Shown here one piece after another: positions 8,666-18,223 of a DNA stretch of 64,000 nucleotides. Both the position numbers and the translations under genes were made by a program. The notes below the pieces were generated by a model. That model was not told where the DNA came from. It did no database searches and saw only the letters and a list, made by a program, of their open reading frames with translations. Numbering within the stretch: position 1 is the stretch's first letter; every line of letters starts with the position of its first letter. The DNA lies in assembly GCF_004354015.1 (NCBI RefSeq), contig NZ_SMRU01000002.1, positions 186,001 to 250,000 on the forward strand. The letters run 5' to 3'. Source of the stretch: Arthrobacter terricola (GTDB lineage: Bacteria; Actinomycetota; Actinomycetes; Actinomycetales; Micrococcaceae).

Positions 8666-10213
8666 TTACGGTTTCTTCCTCAGGAGCGCCAGGAACATCG
8701 CGTCCGTACTGTGCACGTGCGGCCAAAGTTGGGCTGTCAACTCGTGCCCGGCGCCGAGGCTTCCGGTGAGGCTCACGGCATCCAAGGCGGCTCCGGCGTC
8801 GATCTGTTCCACGTCGGTCCGCTTGCGCAAGACATCGTCCACGACGGCGGTGGTCTCCGCCGGGTGCGGCGAACAGGTGACGTAAGCCACCACCCCGCCG
8901 GGCTTCGCGGCGTCGATGGCCGAGTTGAGTAGTTCACGCTGCAAGGGACCGAGATCGGCGAGGTCCTTGGGCGTCCGGCGCCAACGCGACTCAGGCCGGC
9001 GTCGCAGCGCGCCGAGGCCACTGCACGGAACGTCTGCAAGGACCCGGTCGAACGTCCCCGGCTGCTCCTTGCCGACGTCGCGCCCGTCGCCGACGCGAAC
9101 GGTCCACGTGTCGCCGGGAACTGCCCCGAGGGCCTGGCGGACCAGTTTCGCCCGGTGTTCTGCTGGTTCATTGGCCAGGAGGGTCGCCCCCTCCTGGCGG
9201 GCGAGCGCGGCAAGAAGCGCGGCTTTGCCGCCGGGGCCGGCGCAAAGGTCCAGCCACTTCTCGCCCGTCCCAGGCGCGGATCCGAGCTCGACTCCGACGA
9301 CGGCGCGCGCGACCAATTGGGATCCGACATCCTGGACCCGCGTGGTGCCCTCGCGGATGGATGACATACGGCCGAGGTCGCCTCCGCTGGACAATGCGGA
9401 ATCTGCGACGAGTTCGCCAGCCGTAGCACCGTTTTCGAAAGCTTCGTCGAGGTTGCCTATTCCCGGCAGAGCCACGAGGTTCACTACCGGGGCGGCGTTG
9501 TCGGCGTCGAGCAATTCAGTGATTTCGTTTGCCGGGCGGCCATGAGCGACGAGCGACTGGCGCAGCGCCCTGACAATCCATTCCGGGTGCGCGTGGCGGA
9601 CCGAAGCGATCCTTGTCTCGTCCGATTCGTCCTCCAGGAGGTAATCGAGCCACTCCGGCAACGACCTCGCGCTGACCCTTCTCAGCACGGCGTTGATAAG
9701 GGAGGACGGACCGGCTCCGATGACGGCACGGGCCAAACCGACGGTCTGGTCCAAGGCGGCATGGGCAGGGACGCGCATGGCAAGCAACTGATGCGCGCCA
9801 AGGCGGAGCGCATCCAGGATCGCGGGATCGAGCTTCGAGAGCGGTCGGTCGACGCATTTCGCGAGCACGGCGTCGTAAGTGCCCTGGCCGCGCAAAGCCC
9901 CGTAGCTAAGTTCAGTGGCAAAGCCGGCATCGCGTTTGTCGAGATGGTGGTGGCGGATCCGCGCGGGCAACACCAGGTTCGCGTACGCATCTTCCGAGGC
10001 GACTGCGCGCAGGACCTCGAACGCCACCAACCTCGCGGGATCGGCCCGGCGGGTCCGCTGGGAGGGAGCATTGGCCGAGAAACCACGCTGCGGGCCCCGG
10101 TTGCGTTCGCGGCCTTGGGCGTTGCGATGGCTTTCGCCGCGGGCACCGCGGCTGTTGTGCCCGTCCCCACGGTTTCCGCCGGTATTCGGGCCGCGCCGGC
10201 CTGACTCATTCAT
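8666..10213 (-). CDS. rsmB: 16S rRNA cytosine-5 methyltransferase RsmB (NusB-fused)
   Basis: RsmB methylates a cytosine of 16S rRNA (C967 in E. coli) using S-adenosylmethionine. The 515-residue protein has a basic, Gly/Arg/Asn-rich tail of about 55 residues, then a NusB-like RNA-binding domain, then the methyltransferase. Motif I is [15 protein letters not shown]; the two cysteines are in [16 protein letters not shown] and [12 protein letters not shown]. The ATG overlaps the fmt stop (ATGA at 10210-10213), so def, fmt and rsmB form one unit. Confidence 0.94.
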   Translation of the reverse strand: MNESGRRGPNTGGNRGDGHNSRGARGESHRNAQGRERNRGPQRGFSANAPSQRTRRADPARLVAFEVLRAVASEDAYANLVLPARIRHHHLDKRDAGFATELSYGALRGQGTYDAVLAKCVDRPLSKLDPAILDALRLGAHQLLAMRVPAHAALDQTVGLARAVIGAGPSSLINAVLRRVSARSLPEWLDYLLEDESDETRIASVRHAHPEWIVRALRQSLVAHGRPANEITELLDADNAAPVVNLVALPGIGNLDEAFENGATAGELVADSALSSGGDLGRMSSIREGTTRVQDVGSQLVARAVVGVELGSAPGTGEKWLDLCAGPGGKAALLAALARQEGATLLANEPAEHRAKLVRQALGAVPGDTWTVRVGDGRDVGKEQPGTFDRVLADVPCSGLGALRRRPESRWRRTPKDLADLGPLQRELLNSAIDAAKPGGVVAYVTCSPHPAETTAVVDDVLRKRTDVEQIDAGAALDAVSLTGSLGAGHELTAQLWPHVHSTDAMFLALLRKKP

Positions 10214-11130
10214 TCAAACTCCACATTTTCCGGTGTTGCCAAACCACGGGCCCAATCGGCCGACGGCATCATTTTCTTGCCCGCAGGCTGGATCCGGCCA
10301 AGCTGCACCGCATGGGATCCTGTGCCGACCAAAACGTTCCGGCCCTCAGCCCTGACGTGGCCCGGCGCGAGGTCGCGGACATCGGGGCGCATGGCCACGG
10401 GTTCCAGCTTGACCCGTTGCCCATCCAGCATGGTCCATGCCCCCGGCTCCGGTGTGACACCGCGGGACCGTCGGTTGATCGCGAGGGCCGGTTGCCTCCA
10501 GTCGAGCCGGCCGTCGTCGAGCGTCAGCTTCGGGGCGAGTGAGACGTCACCGAACTGGGGCTGGGGAGCCGCCTTGCCGGCGTCGATGGCGGAGAGCGTC
10601 TGGCTCAACAAGACAGCGCCACTACGCGAAAGCCGCTCCAACAAATCTCCAGCGGTGTCTTCCGGACGCACGGTTTCGGTCAGGGTCCCGAAGACAGGTC
10701 CGGTATCCAGCCCCTCTTCCAGGAGGAAGGTCGCAGCACCCGTGACGTCGTCACCTGCGATCACCGAGCGCTGCACCGGTGCCGCGCCCCGCCAAGCCGG
10801 AAGCAAGGAAAAGTGGAGGTTGATCCAGCCATGGCGCGGCACTCCGAGTGCGGCCATCGGAATGAGCCCGCCGTATGCGACTATCGCGGCAACATCGGGC
10901 TGATAAGCGGCGATCCGCTCCGTGACGCCGGCATCCACCTTTGAGGCATGGATGAGGTCGATGCCGAGCTCCGAGGCCCGTGCGGCAACCGGAGACGGTG
11001 TCATGATCCGCTTTCGACCGGTGGGCGCATCCGGCCTGGTCAGCACGGCAACAACCTCAAAACCGGCCCCGATCAAAGCCTCGAGCGATGGAACGGCAAC
11101 CGCGGGAGTGCCGGCGAAGAGCACCCTCAC
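10210..11130 (-). CDS. fmt: Methionyl-tRNA formyltransferase
   Basis: Fmt formylates initiator Met-tRNA with 10-formyl-tetrahydrofolate. The 306-residue protein starts MRVLFAGTPAVAVPSLEAL and carries the catalytic Asn-His pair in INLHFSLLPAWRGAAPVQ and the downstream LDTGPVF segment. The start is GTG at 11128-11130, overlapping the def stop in GTGA. The C-terminal OB-like tRNA-binding domain starts near residue 210. Its product is the substrate chain for Def, its neighbour. Confidence 0.96.
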   Translation of the reverse strand: MRVLFAGTPAVAVPSLEALIGAGFEVVAVLTRPDAPTGRKRIMTPSPVAARASELGIDLIHASKVDAGVTERIAAYQPDVAAIVAYGGLIPMAALGVPRHGWINLHFSLLPAWRGAAPVQRSVIAGDDVTGAATFLLEEGLDTGPVFGTLTETVRPEDTAGDLLERLSRSGAVLLSQTLSAIDAGKAAPQPQFGDVSLAPKLTLDDGRLDWRQPALAINRRSRGVTPEPGAWTMLDGQRVKLEPVAMRPDVRDLAPGHVRAEGRNVLVGTGSHAVQLGRIQPAGKKMMPSADWARGLATPENVEFE

Positions 11131-11693
11131 TCGGCAACCCCGAAGCTGCCGAAGCTCGACGCAACTGTCGTGGCGCGCTTGGCCGTGGTTTGTTCGGTGA
11201 CCGAGTGGTAGTTCGCTGCCCGGATCGCCCTCAACGCGGTTTTCCGGTCCTCCCCTTCCAAACGGTCCGTGAAGAGGATTCCGTCGAGATGGTCAGTCTC
11301 ATGCTGGAAGCACCGCGCGAGCATGCCTTCCGCCTCGATGGACACCGGGTTGCCGTTGAGGTCGACGCCGGTGGCGCGAGTGGTCTGGCGACGGCGGACC
11401 GGGAACGCGAGGCCCGGAATGGAGAGGCAGCCCTCCACCTCGTCCGGTTGGAATTCTTCGCTGTTCTCCAGGACAGGGTTGATGATGTGGCCTTCCACCC
11501 CGCCAATACGGTAGGTGAAGACCCTTTGGCTCACGCCGATCTGGGGGGCCGCGAGGCCCGCGCCGTCCACGTCTTCCATGGTTTCGGTCATGTCCGACAC
11601 AAGTTTGGCCAGCTCAGGTCCGAATTCCGTGACTGGCTCGGCAACCGTGCGGAGCACGGGGTCGCCGATGATACGGATACTCAATATGGCCAT
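11127..11693 (-). CDS. def: Peptide deformylase
   Basis: Def removes the formyl group from new proteins. The three motifs are intact: GAGLAAPQIG, EGCLSIPG with metal ligand C89, and HETDHLDG with H131, H135 and catalytic E132. Length is 188 residues. The start is ATG at 11691-11693. It heads the def-fmt-rsmB unit, in which both junctions are 4-base overlaps. Confidence 0.97.
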   Translation of the reverse strand: MAILSIRIIGDPVLRTVAEPVTEFGPELAKLVSDMTETMEDVDGAGLAAPQIGVSQRVFTYRIGGVEGHIINPVLENSEEFQPDEVEGCLSIPGLAFPVRRRQTTRATGVDLNGNPVSIEAEGMLARCFQHETDHLDGILFTDRLEGEDRKTALRAIRAANYHSVTEQTTAKRATTVASSFGSFGVAE

Positions 11694-11744
11694 CTGCTGT
11701 CTTTCCTCACGATCGGCAAAACTTCGACCCCCGCAACGAGGGAG

Positions 11745-12626
11745 CTAAGCCAGTTTAGTTGAGCCTGCCACTGCGGCGGCGGCAGGGTACGACGGCGGAG
11801 CAACCGGGAGCAGGGCTGTTCCCGCCGAGGAGACGTCGGCCGACATTTCCCACACCCTCTTCAGGGCGCAGAACTTCCACCAGTAATGCTTGAGGACATC
11901 CGGATTGGCCCGTTGCGGACGCACTTCGGTTTCGCCGATGGCTACGGCAAGCAGGATCGGATTCTCTCCGTATTGCCAGGGTTCCCACTCCCCTGCCACG
12001 GGATCGACAAGGCTCTCTTCCGCCTTCATGCCCGCCACCAATTGCATGACCACTTTGTTGTCGAGGGGCTTCACGGTTCCATCGCGCGTTGTCCCCTTGG
12101 TCTTGTAATCGATGAGGCACACACGGCCGCCGATCTTGGCGACGAGGTCCAAGGTGCCCGCGTAGCCGACGCTCGCGTTCCACACCGTGATCTCCGGAGC
12201 GATCGGTTCAACCCGATACAACTCCCACCATTCGTCGAACCGGGCGGCAAAGGCTTCCTCGCCGTTCGATACGAGTTCGGCGCGTGCTTCGTCCACCCGG
12301 TGCGGACGTCCGAGTGCGCGAAGGGCGACCTGCTCGCAATAGCCGTGGACCCGGTCGCCGCGACGGGCGGCATCGTCCCTATAGACTTCGGCTGCCTTGG
12401 CCGCTCTATTGACTGCTTGCCGCATCTTCGCCGGGCTGGAGAGATGCTGCGGGAGTTCCGGGTCCTTCGCGAGGCTGCTGGCCCCCATGTAACCGAACCA
12501 ACCATCCAGGTCATGGGCCTGCTGCCCGATCACCGTGGTGATGGACGGCACCGAGAAGGTTTCCGAAGTGGACCGGGCATACATCCGGCCGTACTCGGTG
12601 GCATGGGCAAGCAGTGGATCTGTCAT
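11745..12626 (-). CDS. PD-(D/E)XK nuclease-fold protein, function unknown
   Basis: The 293-residue protein has a pattern typical of PD-(D/E)XK enzymes: a glutamate in PEITVW, then YAGTLDLVAKIGG, then CLIDYKTKG. The GTLD aspartate and the D-Y-K-T core would be the metal-binding and catalytic residues, as in Cas4/RecB-like nucleases. No Cas or recombination genes are adjacent, and no Fe-S cysteine cluster is visible. A Gln in VVMQLVAGM could be the extra QxxxY-type helix, though the Tyr is missing. The start is ATG at 12624-12626. It stands alone between def and a divergent diguanylate cyclase. Confidence 0.65.
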   Translation of the reverse strand: MTDPLLAHATEYGRMYARSTSETFSVPSITTVIGQQAHDLDGWFGYMGASSLAKDPELPQHLSSPAKMRQAVNRAAKAAEVYRDDAARRGDRVHGYCEQVALRALGRPHRVDEARAELVSNGEEAFAARFDEWWELYRVEPIAPEITVWNASVGYAGTLDLVAKIGGRVCLIDYKTKGTTRDGTVKPLDNKVVMQLVAGMKAEESLVDPVAGEWEPWQYGENPILLAVAIGETEVRPQRANPDVLKHYWWKFCALKRVWEMSADVSSAGTALLPVAPPSYPAAAAVAGSTKLA

Positions 12627-12778
12627 AGGAAAACTCTTTCACATACCCCTGACAGTGAACGGCCTGGCCACTGCTCCGCCGCTACGCGTGTAACGAATGG
12701 GGCTGTCGTGAATGATGGGGCGCATTGTTCGACGAGCGATGCCATAATTGGTCTCGTCTTTGGCTACGGGAGCGAATA

Positions 12779-13927
12779 ATGGTCCTCGATATAACAACGC
12801 TGCGAGTTGCACTTGGCGTGGTCGCTCTCACCTTGCTCTTGCTGTTCTACGCATCCTTCCGCCGAACACGATCGGCCTACAACGGCTGGTGGTGCATCGC
12901 CCTTCTGTTCTTCCTTACGGGGAATTCCGCGTTCCTCCTTAACGGGACGCCACACCAGGTGTGGGCGAACCCGTCCGGAAACGCTTTGCTCGTTGGAGGA
13001 GCATTCAGCGTCTGGGCCGGTGCGAGGTCCCTGCGGATGCTCCCGGCACCCCGATGGCGACTCGCCGCCGCGTGCGCCGTAACGGTGTTCGCTTCGCTCC
13101 TGGACACACCGGGCACCAACACCTGGTCCGGAGGGCTCGCGTACCTGGGGTTCATGACCGTAGGAATCGGCCTTGCTTCGCTGGATCTTTGGCGCCTGGA
13201 TTCCAGTTACTCCCATGTCCACAAATCCATGGCCATAGCCGCCGGGTTCCTCGCCACCTACTATTTCGGCCGCTGGGTGCTGTTTCTCGCGGAAGGACAA
13301 TCGGGACCGGATTTCCGGCTGTACTTCGGCCCGTCCATTGCAAGCCTGGTCACATTGGTACTGCTTGTCGCTGTCTCCTTCAGCATGACCGCGCTCAGCA
13401 ACGACCAACTGATCAACGGGCTCAGCGAACGCGCCGCCCGCGACAACCTCACGGGCCTGCTTAACCGCGGCACTTTCCTGGACCTAGCCGCCAAGGAATT
13501 GAAGCGCCTGCATGCGACGGGATCCATTGCCTCCTTGATCCTGGCCGACCTTGACCACTTCAAAGCCATCAACGACGTCTACGGACACGCGGCCGGCGAC
13601 GCCGCCCTCAAGGCGTTTGCCCATGCCTGTACCGAATCCGTGCGGGCCACCGACGTCGTCGGGCGATACGGCGGCGAAGAGTTCATCCTGCTCCTGCCCG
13701 GAGCGACGCAGGAACGGGCCGAGAGCATCGCGGCCGACATCAGCCGAGCCCTGGCAGCCACCGAAAGCCTCGACGACATGCAGCTTCCGACCGTCAGTTA
13801 TGGAGTCGCTTCAAGTCCCGCCGACGCTGTCGACCTCACCACGATGATCGCGGCCGCGGACGCTGCTTTGTACGAGGCAAAATCGCTGGGAAGGAACCGC
13901 GTGGTGAGGGCGGGACGGCGCGCGTGA
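12779..13927 (+). CDS. Membrane diguanylate cyclase (GGDEF)
   Basis: The 382-residue protein has about seven hydrophobic helices in its first 210 residues, then a complete GGDEF domain that makes cyclic di-GMP from GTP. The domain shows DNLTGLLNR, LADLDHFKAINDVYGH and RYGGEEF at about residues 295-301. RATD, five residues before GGEEF, is an intact inhibitory I-site. There is no EAL or other output domain. The sensory signal of the membrane part is unknown. I chose the ATG at 12779 for its GGGAGCG ribosome site; an upstream ATG at 12725 lacks one. Confidence 0.93.
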   Translation: MVLDITTLRVALGVVALTLLLLFYASFRRTRSAYNGWWCIALLFFLTGNSAFLLNGTPHQVWANPSGNALLVGGAFSVWAGARSLRMLPAPRWRLAAACAVTVFASLLDTPGTNTWSGGLAYLGFMTVGIGLASLDLWRLDSSYSHVHKSMAIAAGFLATYYFGRWVLFLAEGQSGPDFRLYFGPSIASLVTLVLLVAVSFSMTALSNDQLINGLSERAARDNLTGLLNRGTFLDLAAKELKRLHATGSIASLILADLDHFKAINDVYGHAAGDAALKAFAHACTESVRATDVVGRYGGEEFILLLPGATQERAESIAADISRALAATESLDDMQLPTVSYGVASSPADAVDLTTMIAAADAALYEAKSLGRNRVVRAGRRA

Positions 13928-13973
13928 TGCCTGCGGAATGGCCGCTAACAGCCATCACTAGAGGGGCAATTTA

Positions 13974-13989
13974 TGTGACTTGCATCACA
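13974..13989. promoter_or_regulatory. CRP/GlxR-type cAMP-receptor site
   Basis: The sequence is TGTGA-N6-TCACA, a perfect match to the CRP/GlxR consensus, and the symmetry extends one base further on each side. Its centre is about 84 bp upstream of the start point expected from the promoter at 14031-14059, a spacing compatible with class I activation. It controls the acetate operon if the assignment is right. Confidence 0.85.
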
Positions 13990-14030
13990 TAGCATAGTGA
14001 CCTTCGCCACAATCTCCGAGAAGTATTGCC

Positions 14031-14059
14031 TTGCCAAGCTAGGTGTACTCTGGTATACG
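14031..14059 (+). promoter_or_regulatory. Sigma-70-type promoter of the acetate operon
   Basis: TTGCCA at 14031-14036 and TATACG at 14054-14059 are separated by 17 bp, the ideal spacing for a housekeeping promoter. The leader to the ATG at 14100 is about 35 bases and holds a small CACCAGC/GCTGGTG hairpin before the AAGGAG ribosome site. Confidence 0.7.
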
Positions 14060-14099
14060 TCACCAGCGATGGTGCTGGTGCGGACCAAGGAGTCGTACC

Positions 14100-14822
14100 A
14101 TGAGTGTCGAATCAACTTCCGCAGCGGGAACTTTCCCGACAGGGAGCGGTCGCAGGGCTGAAACGCCCGTACCAACACAAAGCAACACAGCATCGACCCA
14201 GGCAGGCGCCGATCCTGCGGCACTTGCGCAAAGCACAGTATCGACCCAGGCAGCCACGGGTTCTGCATTCGCCGATCCTGCGGCACTTGGCCTGGGCGCC
14301 TTTGCCATGACCACATTTGTGTTGAGCGCAATAAACGCGGGACTCATTCCCAAAGCGGACGAACCGGTAGTGCTCGGACTAGCCCTGTTCTACGGCGGCA
14401 TCGCCCAATTCGGCGCCGGCATCTGGGAATTCGCAAACCGCAACGTCTTCGGCGCTACGGCATTCTGCTCATACGGTGCATTCTGGTTGTCCTTCTGGTT
14501 CTTGAGCCAGTTCACGGCGGCAAACCTTCCTGCCGCCGACGCCGGCAAGGCAGTCGGCCTCTACCTTCTCGGCTGGGCAATCTTCACGGCGTACATGACC
14601 ATTGCTTCATGGCGCGTCAGTATGGGCGTCTTCGCCGTCTTCGTCTTCCTGACGCTTACTTTCATCGCCCTGTTCATCGGCGCATTCACGGCGGCAAGCG
14701 GATTGACCATGCTGGGTGGCTGGCTGGGTATCATCACCGCCCTCATTGCCTGGTATTGCTCGCTCGCGGTAGTGGCAAACTCCACCTTCAAGCGGACCGT
14801 GCTTTCGGTGGGGCGTCGGTGA
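14100..14822 (+). CDS. satP: Acetate/succinate transporter of the GPR1/FUN34/YaaH (SatP) family
   Basis: This 240-residue protein has six membrane helices after a 60-residue Ser/Thr/Ala-rich N-terminal tail. The hallmark entry motif appears as ADPAALGLGAFAMTTFVLS, close to the family NPAPLGL pattern, and FYGGIAQFGAGIWEF is a second signature. Family members move acetate or succinate, with protons or passively. The AAGGAG ribosome site at 14086-14091 sets the ATG at 14100. It lies 6 bp before acetyl-CoA synthetase, so import and activation of acetate are made together. The N-terminal tail contains two similar stretches (ADPAAL, QSTVSTQAA). Confidence 0.92.
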   Translation: MSVESTSAAGTFPTGSGRRAETPVPTQSNTASTQAGADPAALAQSTVSTQAATGSAFADPAALGLGAFAMTTFVLSAINAGLIPKADEPVVLGLALFYGGIAQFGAGIWEFANRNVFGATAFCSYGAFWLSFWFLSQFTAANLPAADAGKAVGLYLLGWAIFTAYMTIASWRVSMGVFAVFVFLTLTFIALFIGAFTAASGLTMLGGWLGIITALIAWYCSLAVVANSTFKRTVLSVGRR

Positions 14823-14828
14823 CGGGCT

Positions 14829-16808
14829 ATGGCCACCCAGCCAGACGCTTCTGAGGAGACACTCGCAAACCTCCTGCACGAACACCGGCGCTTTCCACCG
14901 GACGCCGGATTCACAGCGCAAGCCAACGCCACGTCGTCGGACTATGAAGCGTCCGCCAGCGACAGGCTGGCATTCTGGGCACAACAAGCACGGCGGCTGG
15001 ACTGGTCGCACGAATGGACGCAGGTCCTGGACTGGTCGAACGCACCGTTCGCCAAGTGGTTCGTGGGAGGCAGGCTCAATGCTGCCACCAACTGCCTGGA
15101 CCGGCACGTCGCGGCCGGGCGCGGCGACAGAGTGGCTTACTACTTCGAAGGTGAGGGCGGAGACACCCGGACCATCACCTATGCCCAGCTCACGGACATG
15201 GTCTGCCAGGCCGCGAACACCCTGACTGATCTGGGGGTCAAAGCCGGCGACCGTGTGGCTATCTACATGCCCATGATTCCGGAGACCGTGGTGGCAATGC
15301 TCGCGTGCGCGCGGATCGGAGCTCCACACACGGTGGTCTTCGGCGGATTCTCCGCAGATGCCCTCCGAACGCGGATCCACGATTGCGACGCGCGGATCGT
15401 GGTCACGTCCGACGGCGCCTACCGCCGCGGGAAGGTTGTCGGGCTGAAATCCGCCGTCGACGAAGCCTTGCTGGACTGTCCCGATGTCCGCAGTGTCCTA
15501 GTGGTGCGACGCACAGGGCAGGACATCGACTGGACGCCCGGCCGGGACATCTGGTGGCACGACTCGGTGGACCAAGCGTCGACCGAACACCATGCCGAAG
15601 ATTTCGACGCCGAACATCCCCTCTACGTGATGTACACCTCGGGGACCACGGGCAAGCCCAAAGGCATCCTCCACACGACTGGCGGCTACCTCACCCAATG
15701 CTCCTATACCCACTGGGCTGTCTTCGACCTGAAGGCGGAATCGGACATTTTCTGGACCGCCGCGGACATCGGCTGGGTTACCGGGCACAGTTACATCGTG
15801 TACGGCCCCCTGGCCAACGGAGCCACTTCCGTGTTGTACGAGGGAACGCCGGACACTCCCCACCAGGGCCGCTGGTGGGAAATCGTCGACAAATACAAAG
15901 TTTCGATCCTCTACTGCGCGCCGACCGCCATCCGCACGTTCATGAAGTGGGGCGCACAGATCCCGGCCAAATACAGCCTCGGCAGCCTGCGCTTGATCGG
16001 CACGGTCGGCGAACCGATCAACCCCGCTGCATACATCTGGTACCGCGAGAACATCGGGCACAACCGGACCCCGGTGGTGGACACGTGGTGGCAGACAGAG
16101 ACGGGATCCATCTTGGTCAGTCCCCTGCCCGGAGTTACGGCGGGCAAGCCGGGCGCCGCCATGAAGGCGCTTCCCGGGATCGTGGCCGACGTCGTGGACG
16201 ACGCCGGAAGCCCCGTCCCTGACGGGGCAGGTGGCTACCTCGTCCTGCGGGAACCGTGGCCCTCCATGCTGCGCACTATATGGGGCGACGACGACCGCTA
16301 CGTCGATACCTACTGGTCGCGCTTTCCGGGCCTCTACTTCGCCGGGGACGGGGCGAAGAAGGACGAAGACGGAGATATTTGGCTCCTGGGCCGGGTGGAT
16401 GACGTGATGAACGTTGCCGGGCACCGGCTTTCGACGACGGAAATCGAGTCGGCCCTTGTTTCCCACGCGAAAGTCGCGGAAGCCGCCGTCATCGGGGCCT
16501 CCGACGAAACCACCGGCCAGGCAATCGTTGCCTTCGTCATCCTGCGCAGCGAAGCGGGCGACGGAGGACCTGAGGTTGTCCAGGAGCTCCGCGACCATGT
16601 AGCGAAGGAAATCGGCAAGATCGCTCGACCGCGCCAGATCATGGTGGTGCCGGAACTGCCGAAGACCCGTTCCGGGAAGATCATGCGACGGCTGCTTAAG
16701 GACGTAGCCCAGGACCGGCCGATCGGTGATGTCACCACCCTCGCCGATTCCTCGGTGATGGACCTCATCAAGGCGGGCATGCCCAGCGATGCGGAGCGTC
16801 GACACTAG
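14829..16808 (+). CDS. acsA: Acetyl-CoA synthetase (AMP-forming)
   Basis: This 659-residue ligase activates acetate with ATP and CoA through acetyl-AMP. The P-loop-like motif is YTSGTTGKPKG at about residue 269, followed by WTAADIGWVTGHSYIVYGPL, DTWWQTETG and the hinge region YFAGDGAKKDEDGDIWLLGR. The catalytic lysine in TRSGKIMRR is K617, the residue that is inactivated by acetylation in studied homologues. It is cotranscribed with the acetate transporter and ends at a strong terminator. A GNAT/acyl-CoA synthetase fusion at 55370-58063 could be its regulator. Confidence 0.96.
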   Translation: MATQPDASEETLANLLHEHRRFPPDAGFTAQANATSSDYEASASDRLAFWAQQARRLDWSHEWTQVLDWSNAPFAKWFVGGRLNAATNCLDRHVAAGRGDRVAYYFEGEGGDTRTITYAQLTDMVCQAANTLTDLGVKAGDRVAIYMPMIPETVVAMLACARIGAPHTVVFGGFSADALRTRIHDCDARIVVTSDGAYRRGKVVGLKSAVDEALLDCPDVRSVLVVRRTGQDIDWTPGRDIWWHDSVDQASTEHHAEDFDAEHPLYVMYTSGTTGKPKGILHTTGGYLTQCSYTHWAVFDLKAESDIFWTAADIGWVTGHSYIVYGPLANGATSVLYEGTPDTPHQGRWWEIVDKYKVSILYCAPTAIRTFMKWGAQIPAKYSLGSLRLIGTVGEPINPAAYIWYRENIGHNRTPVVDTWWQTETGSILVSPLPGVTAGKPGAAMKALPGIVADVVDDAGSPVPDGAGGYLVLREPWPSMLRTIWGDDDRYVDTYWSRFPGLYFAGDGAKKDEDGDIWLLGRVDDVMNVAGHRLSTTEIESALVSHAKVAEAAVIGASDETTGQAIVAFVILRSEAGDGGPEVVQELRDHVAKEIGKIARPRQIMVVPELPKTRSGKIMRRLLKDVAQDRPIGDVTTLADSSVMDLIKAGMPSDAERRH

Positions 16809-16835
16809 CCCGGGCTGTCGAAGCTAGCCGGAACC

Positions 16836-16873
16836 AAAGAACCCCTCCAGCAAACTTGCTGGAGGGGTTCTTT
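16836..16873. terminator. Rho-independent terminator after acsA
   Basis: A 16-bp perfect stem pairs 16836-16851 with 16858-16873 around a short loop, and T residues follow on the plus strand. The reverse complement also ends in TTT, so it may also stop transcription from the tRNA-Val gene on the minus strand. Confidence 0.93.
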
Positions 16874-16879
16874 TCTCGG

Positions 16880-16951
16880 TGGGCGATACTGGGTTCGAAC
16901 CAGTGACCTCTTCGGTGTGAACGAAGCGCGCTACCACTGCGCCAATCGCCC
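16880..16951 (-). tRNA. tRNA-Val (CAC)
   Basis: A 72-base cloverleaf folds with acceptor GGGCGAT/ATCGCCC, anticodon stem CTTCG/CGAAG and loop TTCACAC, giving anticodon CAC for GUG codons. CCA is not encoded. It is on the opposite strand to the six tRNA genes that follow. The stretch 16952-17213 between them holds no gene and should contain two divergent promoters. Confidence 0.95.
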
Positions 16952-17213
16952 GTGCACAAGAAGACTAACCGACCCCGGCCGGAATTCAAAAATCGGGAAA
17001 ACGCGCGAACAACGGCCGGCGCAAACCACACAACGATTACCCGCGAATCACACGCGTGTAACTCAAAAAATCCGCGCAATTGCAAGGAACTCGAGCCCTC
17101 GCCGCCCCGCGGGGAAGAATCGATTTGGAGTTTCCCGGAACCTCCTATAGAGTTTTTACTCGTCGGAAAGCGACGGAATGCCCCCTGCGGGCAGGTCGCT
17201 GAACAAAGACTAT

Positions 17214-17286
<73 letters not shown>

Positions 17287-17342
17287 CGCAGGACACTGTC
17301 ACGGCATGGACTTCTTGGATCCACCAGGAATCGTGCTTGCAC

Positions 17343-17413
17343 GGTGGGTTGGCCGAGAGGCGAGGCAGCGGCCTGCAAAGCCGTATACACGGGTTCGAAT
17401 CCCGTACCCACCT
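17343..17413 (+). tRNA. tRNA-Cys (GCA)
   Basis: A 71-base cloverleaf has acceptor GGTGGGT/ACCCACC, anticodon loop CTGCAAA and discriminator U73, which is an identity base for cysteinyl-tRNA synthetase. Confidence 0.95.
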
Positions 17414-17453
17414 CGGTGAAAACCTTGGTTTCCGGTCCAGACCGGTTTGCTTT

Positions 17454-17528
17454 GGGCGATTGGCGCAGCGGTAGCGCGCTTCCCTGACACGGAAGAGGTC
17501 ACTGGTTCGATCCCAGTATCGCCCACCA
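17454..17528 (+). tRNA. tRNA-Val (GAC), copy 1
   Basis: The acceptor GGGCGAT/ATCGCCC and anticodon arm CTTCC-CTGACAC-GGAAG give anticodon GAC. The 3' CCA is encoded at 17526-17528. A small GCAAG/CTTGC hairpin follows directly. Confidence 0.96.
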
Positions 17529-17582
17529 GAGCAAGGCAACTTGCTTGTTGATGTACGCCCGGCAATAGCTGGCAAGCATCAT

Positions 17583-17655
<73 letters not shown>

Positions 17656-17740
17656 CGCTTGTTCACGGCCCACCACAGGGCCGTTTTTCAAGTCCGGATC
17701 TTTAAGTATCCGGAACCAGACCGGCCCAGCAGCCGGATCC

Positions 17741-17815
17741 GGGCGATTGGCGCAGCGGTAGCGCGCTTCCCTGACACGGAAGAGGTCACTGGTTCGATCC
17801 CAGTATCGCCCACCA
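17741..17815 (+). tRNA. tRNA-Val (GAC), copy 2
   Basis: This gene repeats copy 1, including the encoded CCA at 17813-17815 and the GCAAG/CTTGC hairpin after it. Confidence 0.96.
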
Positions 17816-17869
17816 AAGCAAGGCAACTTGCTTGATGATGTAGGCCGGGAAGCACCGGTCGGGCATCAT

Positions 17870-17942
<73 letters not shown>

Positions 17943-17961
17943 CCATAAAAACGTTTTACGC

Positions 17962-17985
17962 AGCGTCTCTTCGGAGCCGCTTTTT
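17962..17985 (+). terminator. Terminator of the tRNA cluster
   Basis: AGCGTCTC pairs with GAGCCGCT (one mismatch) around a TTCG tetraloop, and a run of T follows at 17981-17985. It lies 20 bp after the last tRNA. The rest of the gap to 18223 shows nothing I can assign. Confidence 0.75.
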
Positions 17986-18223
17986 GTGTTTCCGGCCGCT
18001 TTCTGCGTTTTCGGGCCACTTTTTGTTACCAGGAAGAATCGGGGCGGCTGGCCCGCTTCCTCGCCGGCGTCTTTCCCATCAAGGCCGAGCCCGGCTACTC
18101 CCCGCCAACAGGTTCCCTGATAGCGAAAGCCTTTCGTTCGGGAAGTCCTTGGCACCCCCGGGGTCCGGAGTTAGGATCGAAAACGGAGGAGCGAACTGGC
18201 TCCGCGACTGAAGGGAGGTGCCC

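Noticed and set aside
17943..18223. A possible small gene between the tRNA cluster and the broken antitoxin gene
   Set aside because: No frame has a good start with a ribosome site and family-like protein; only the terminator at 17962-17985 is supported.
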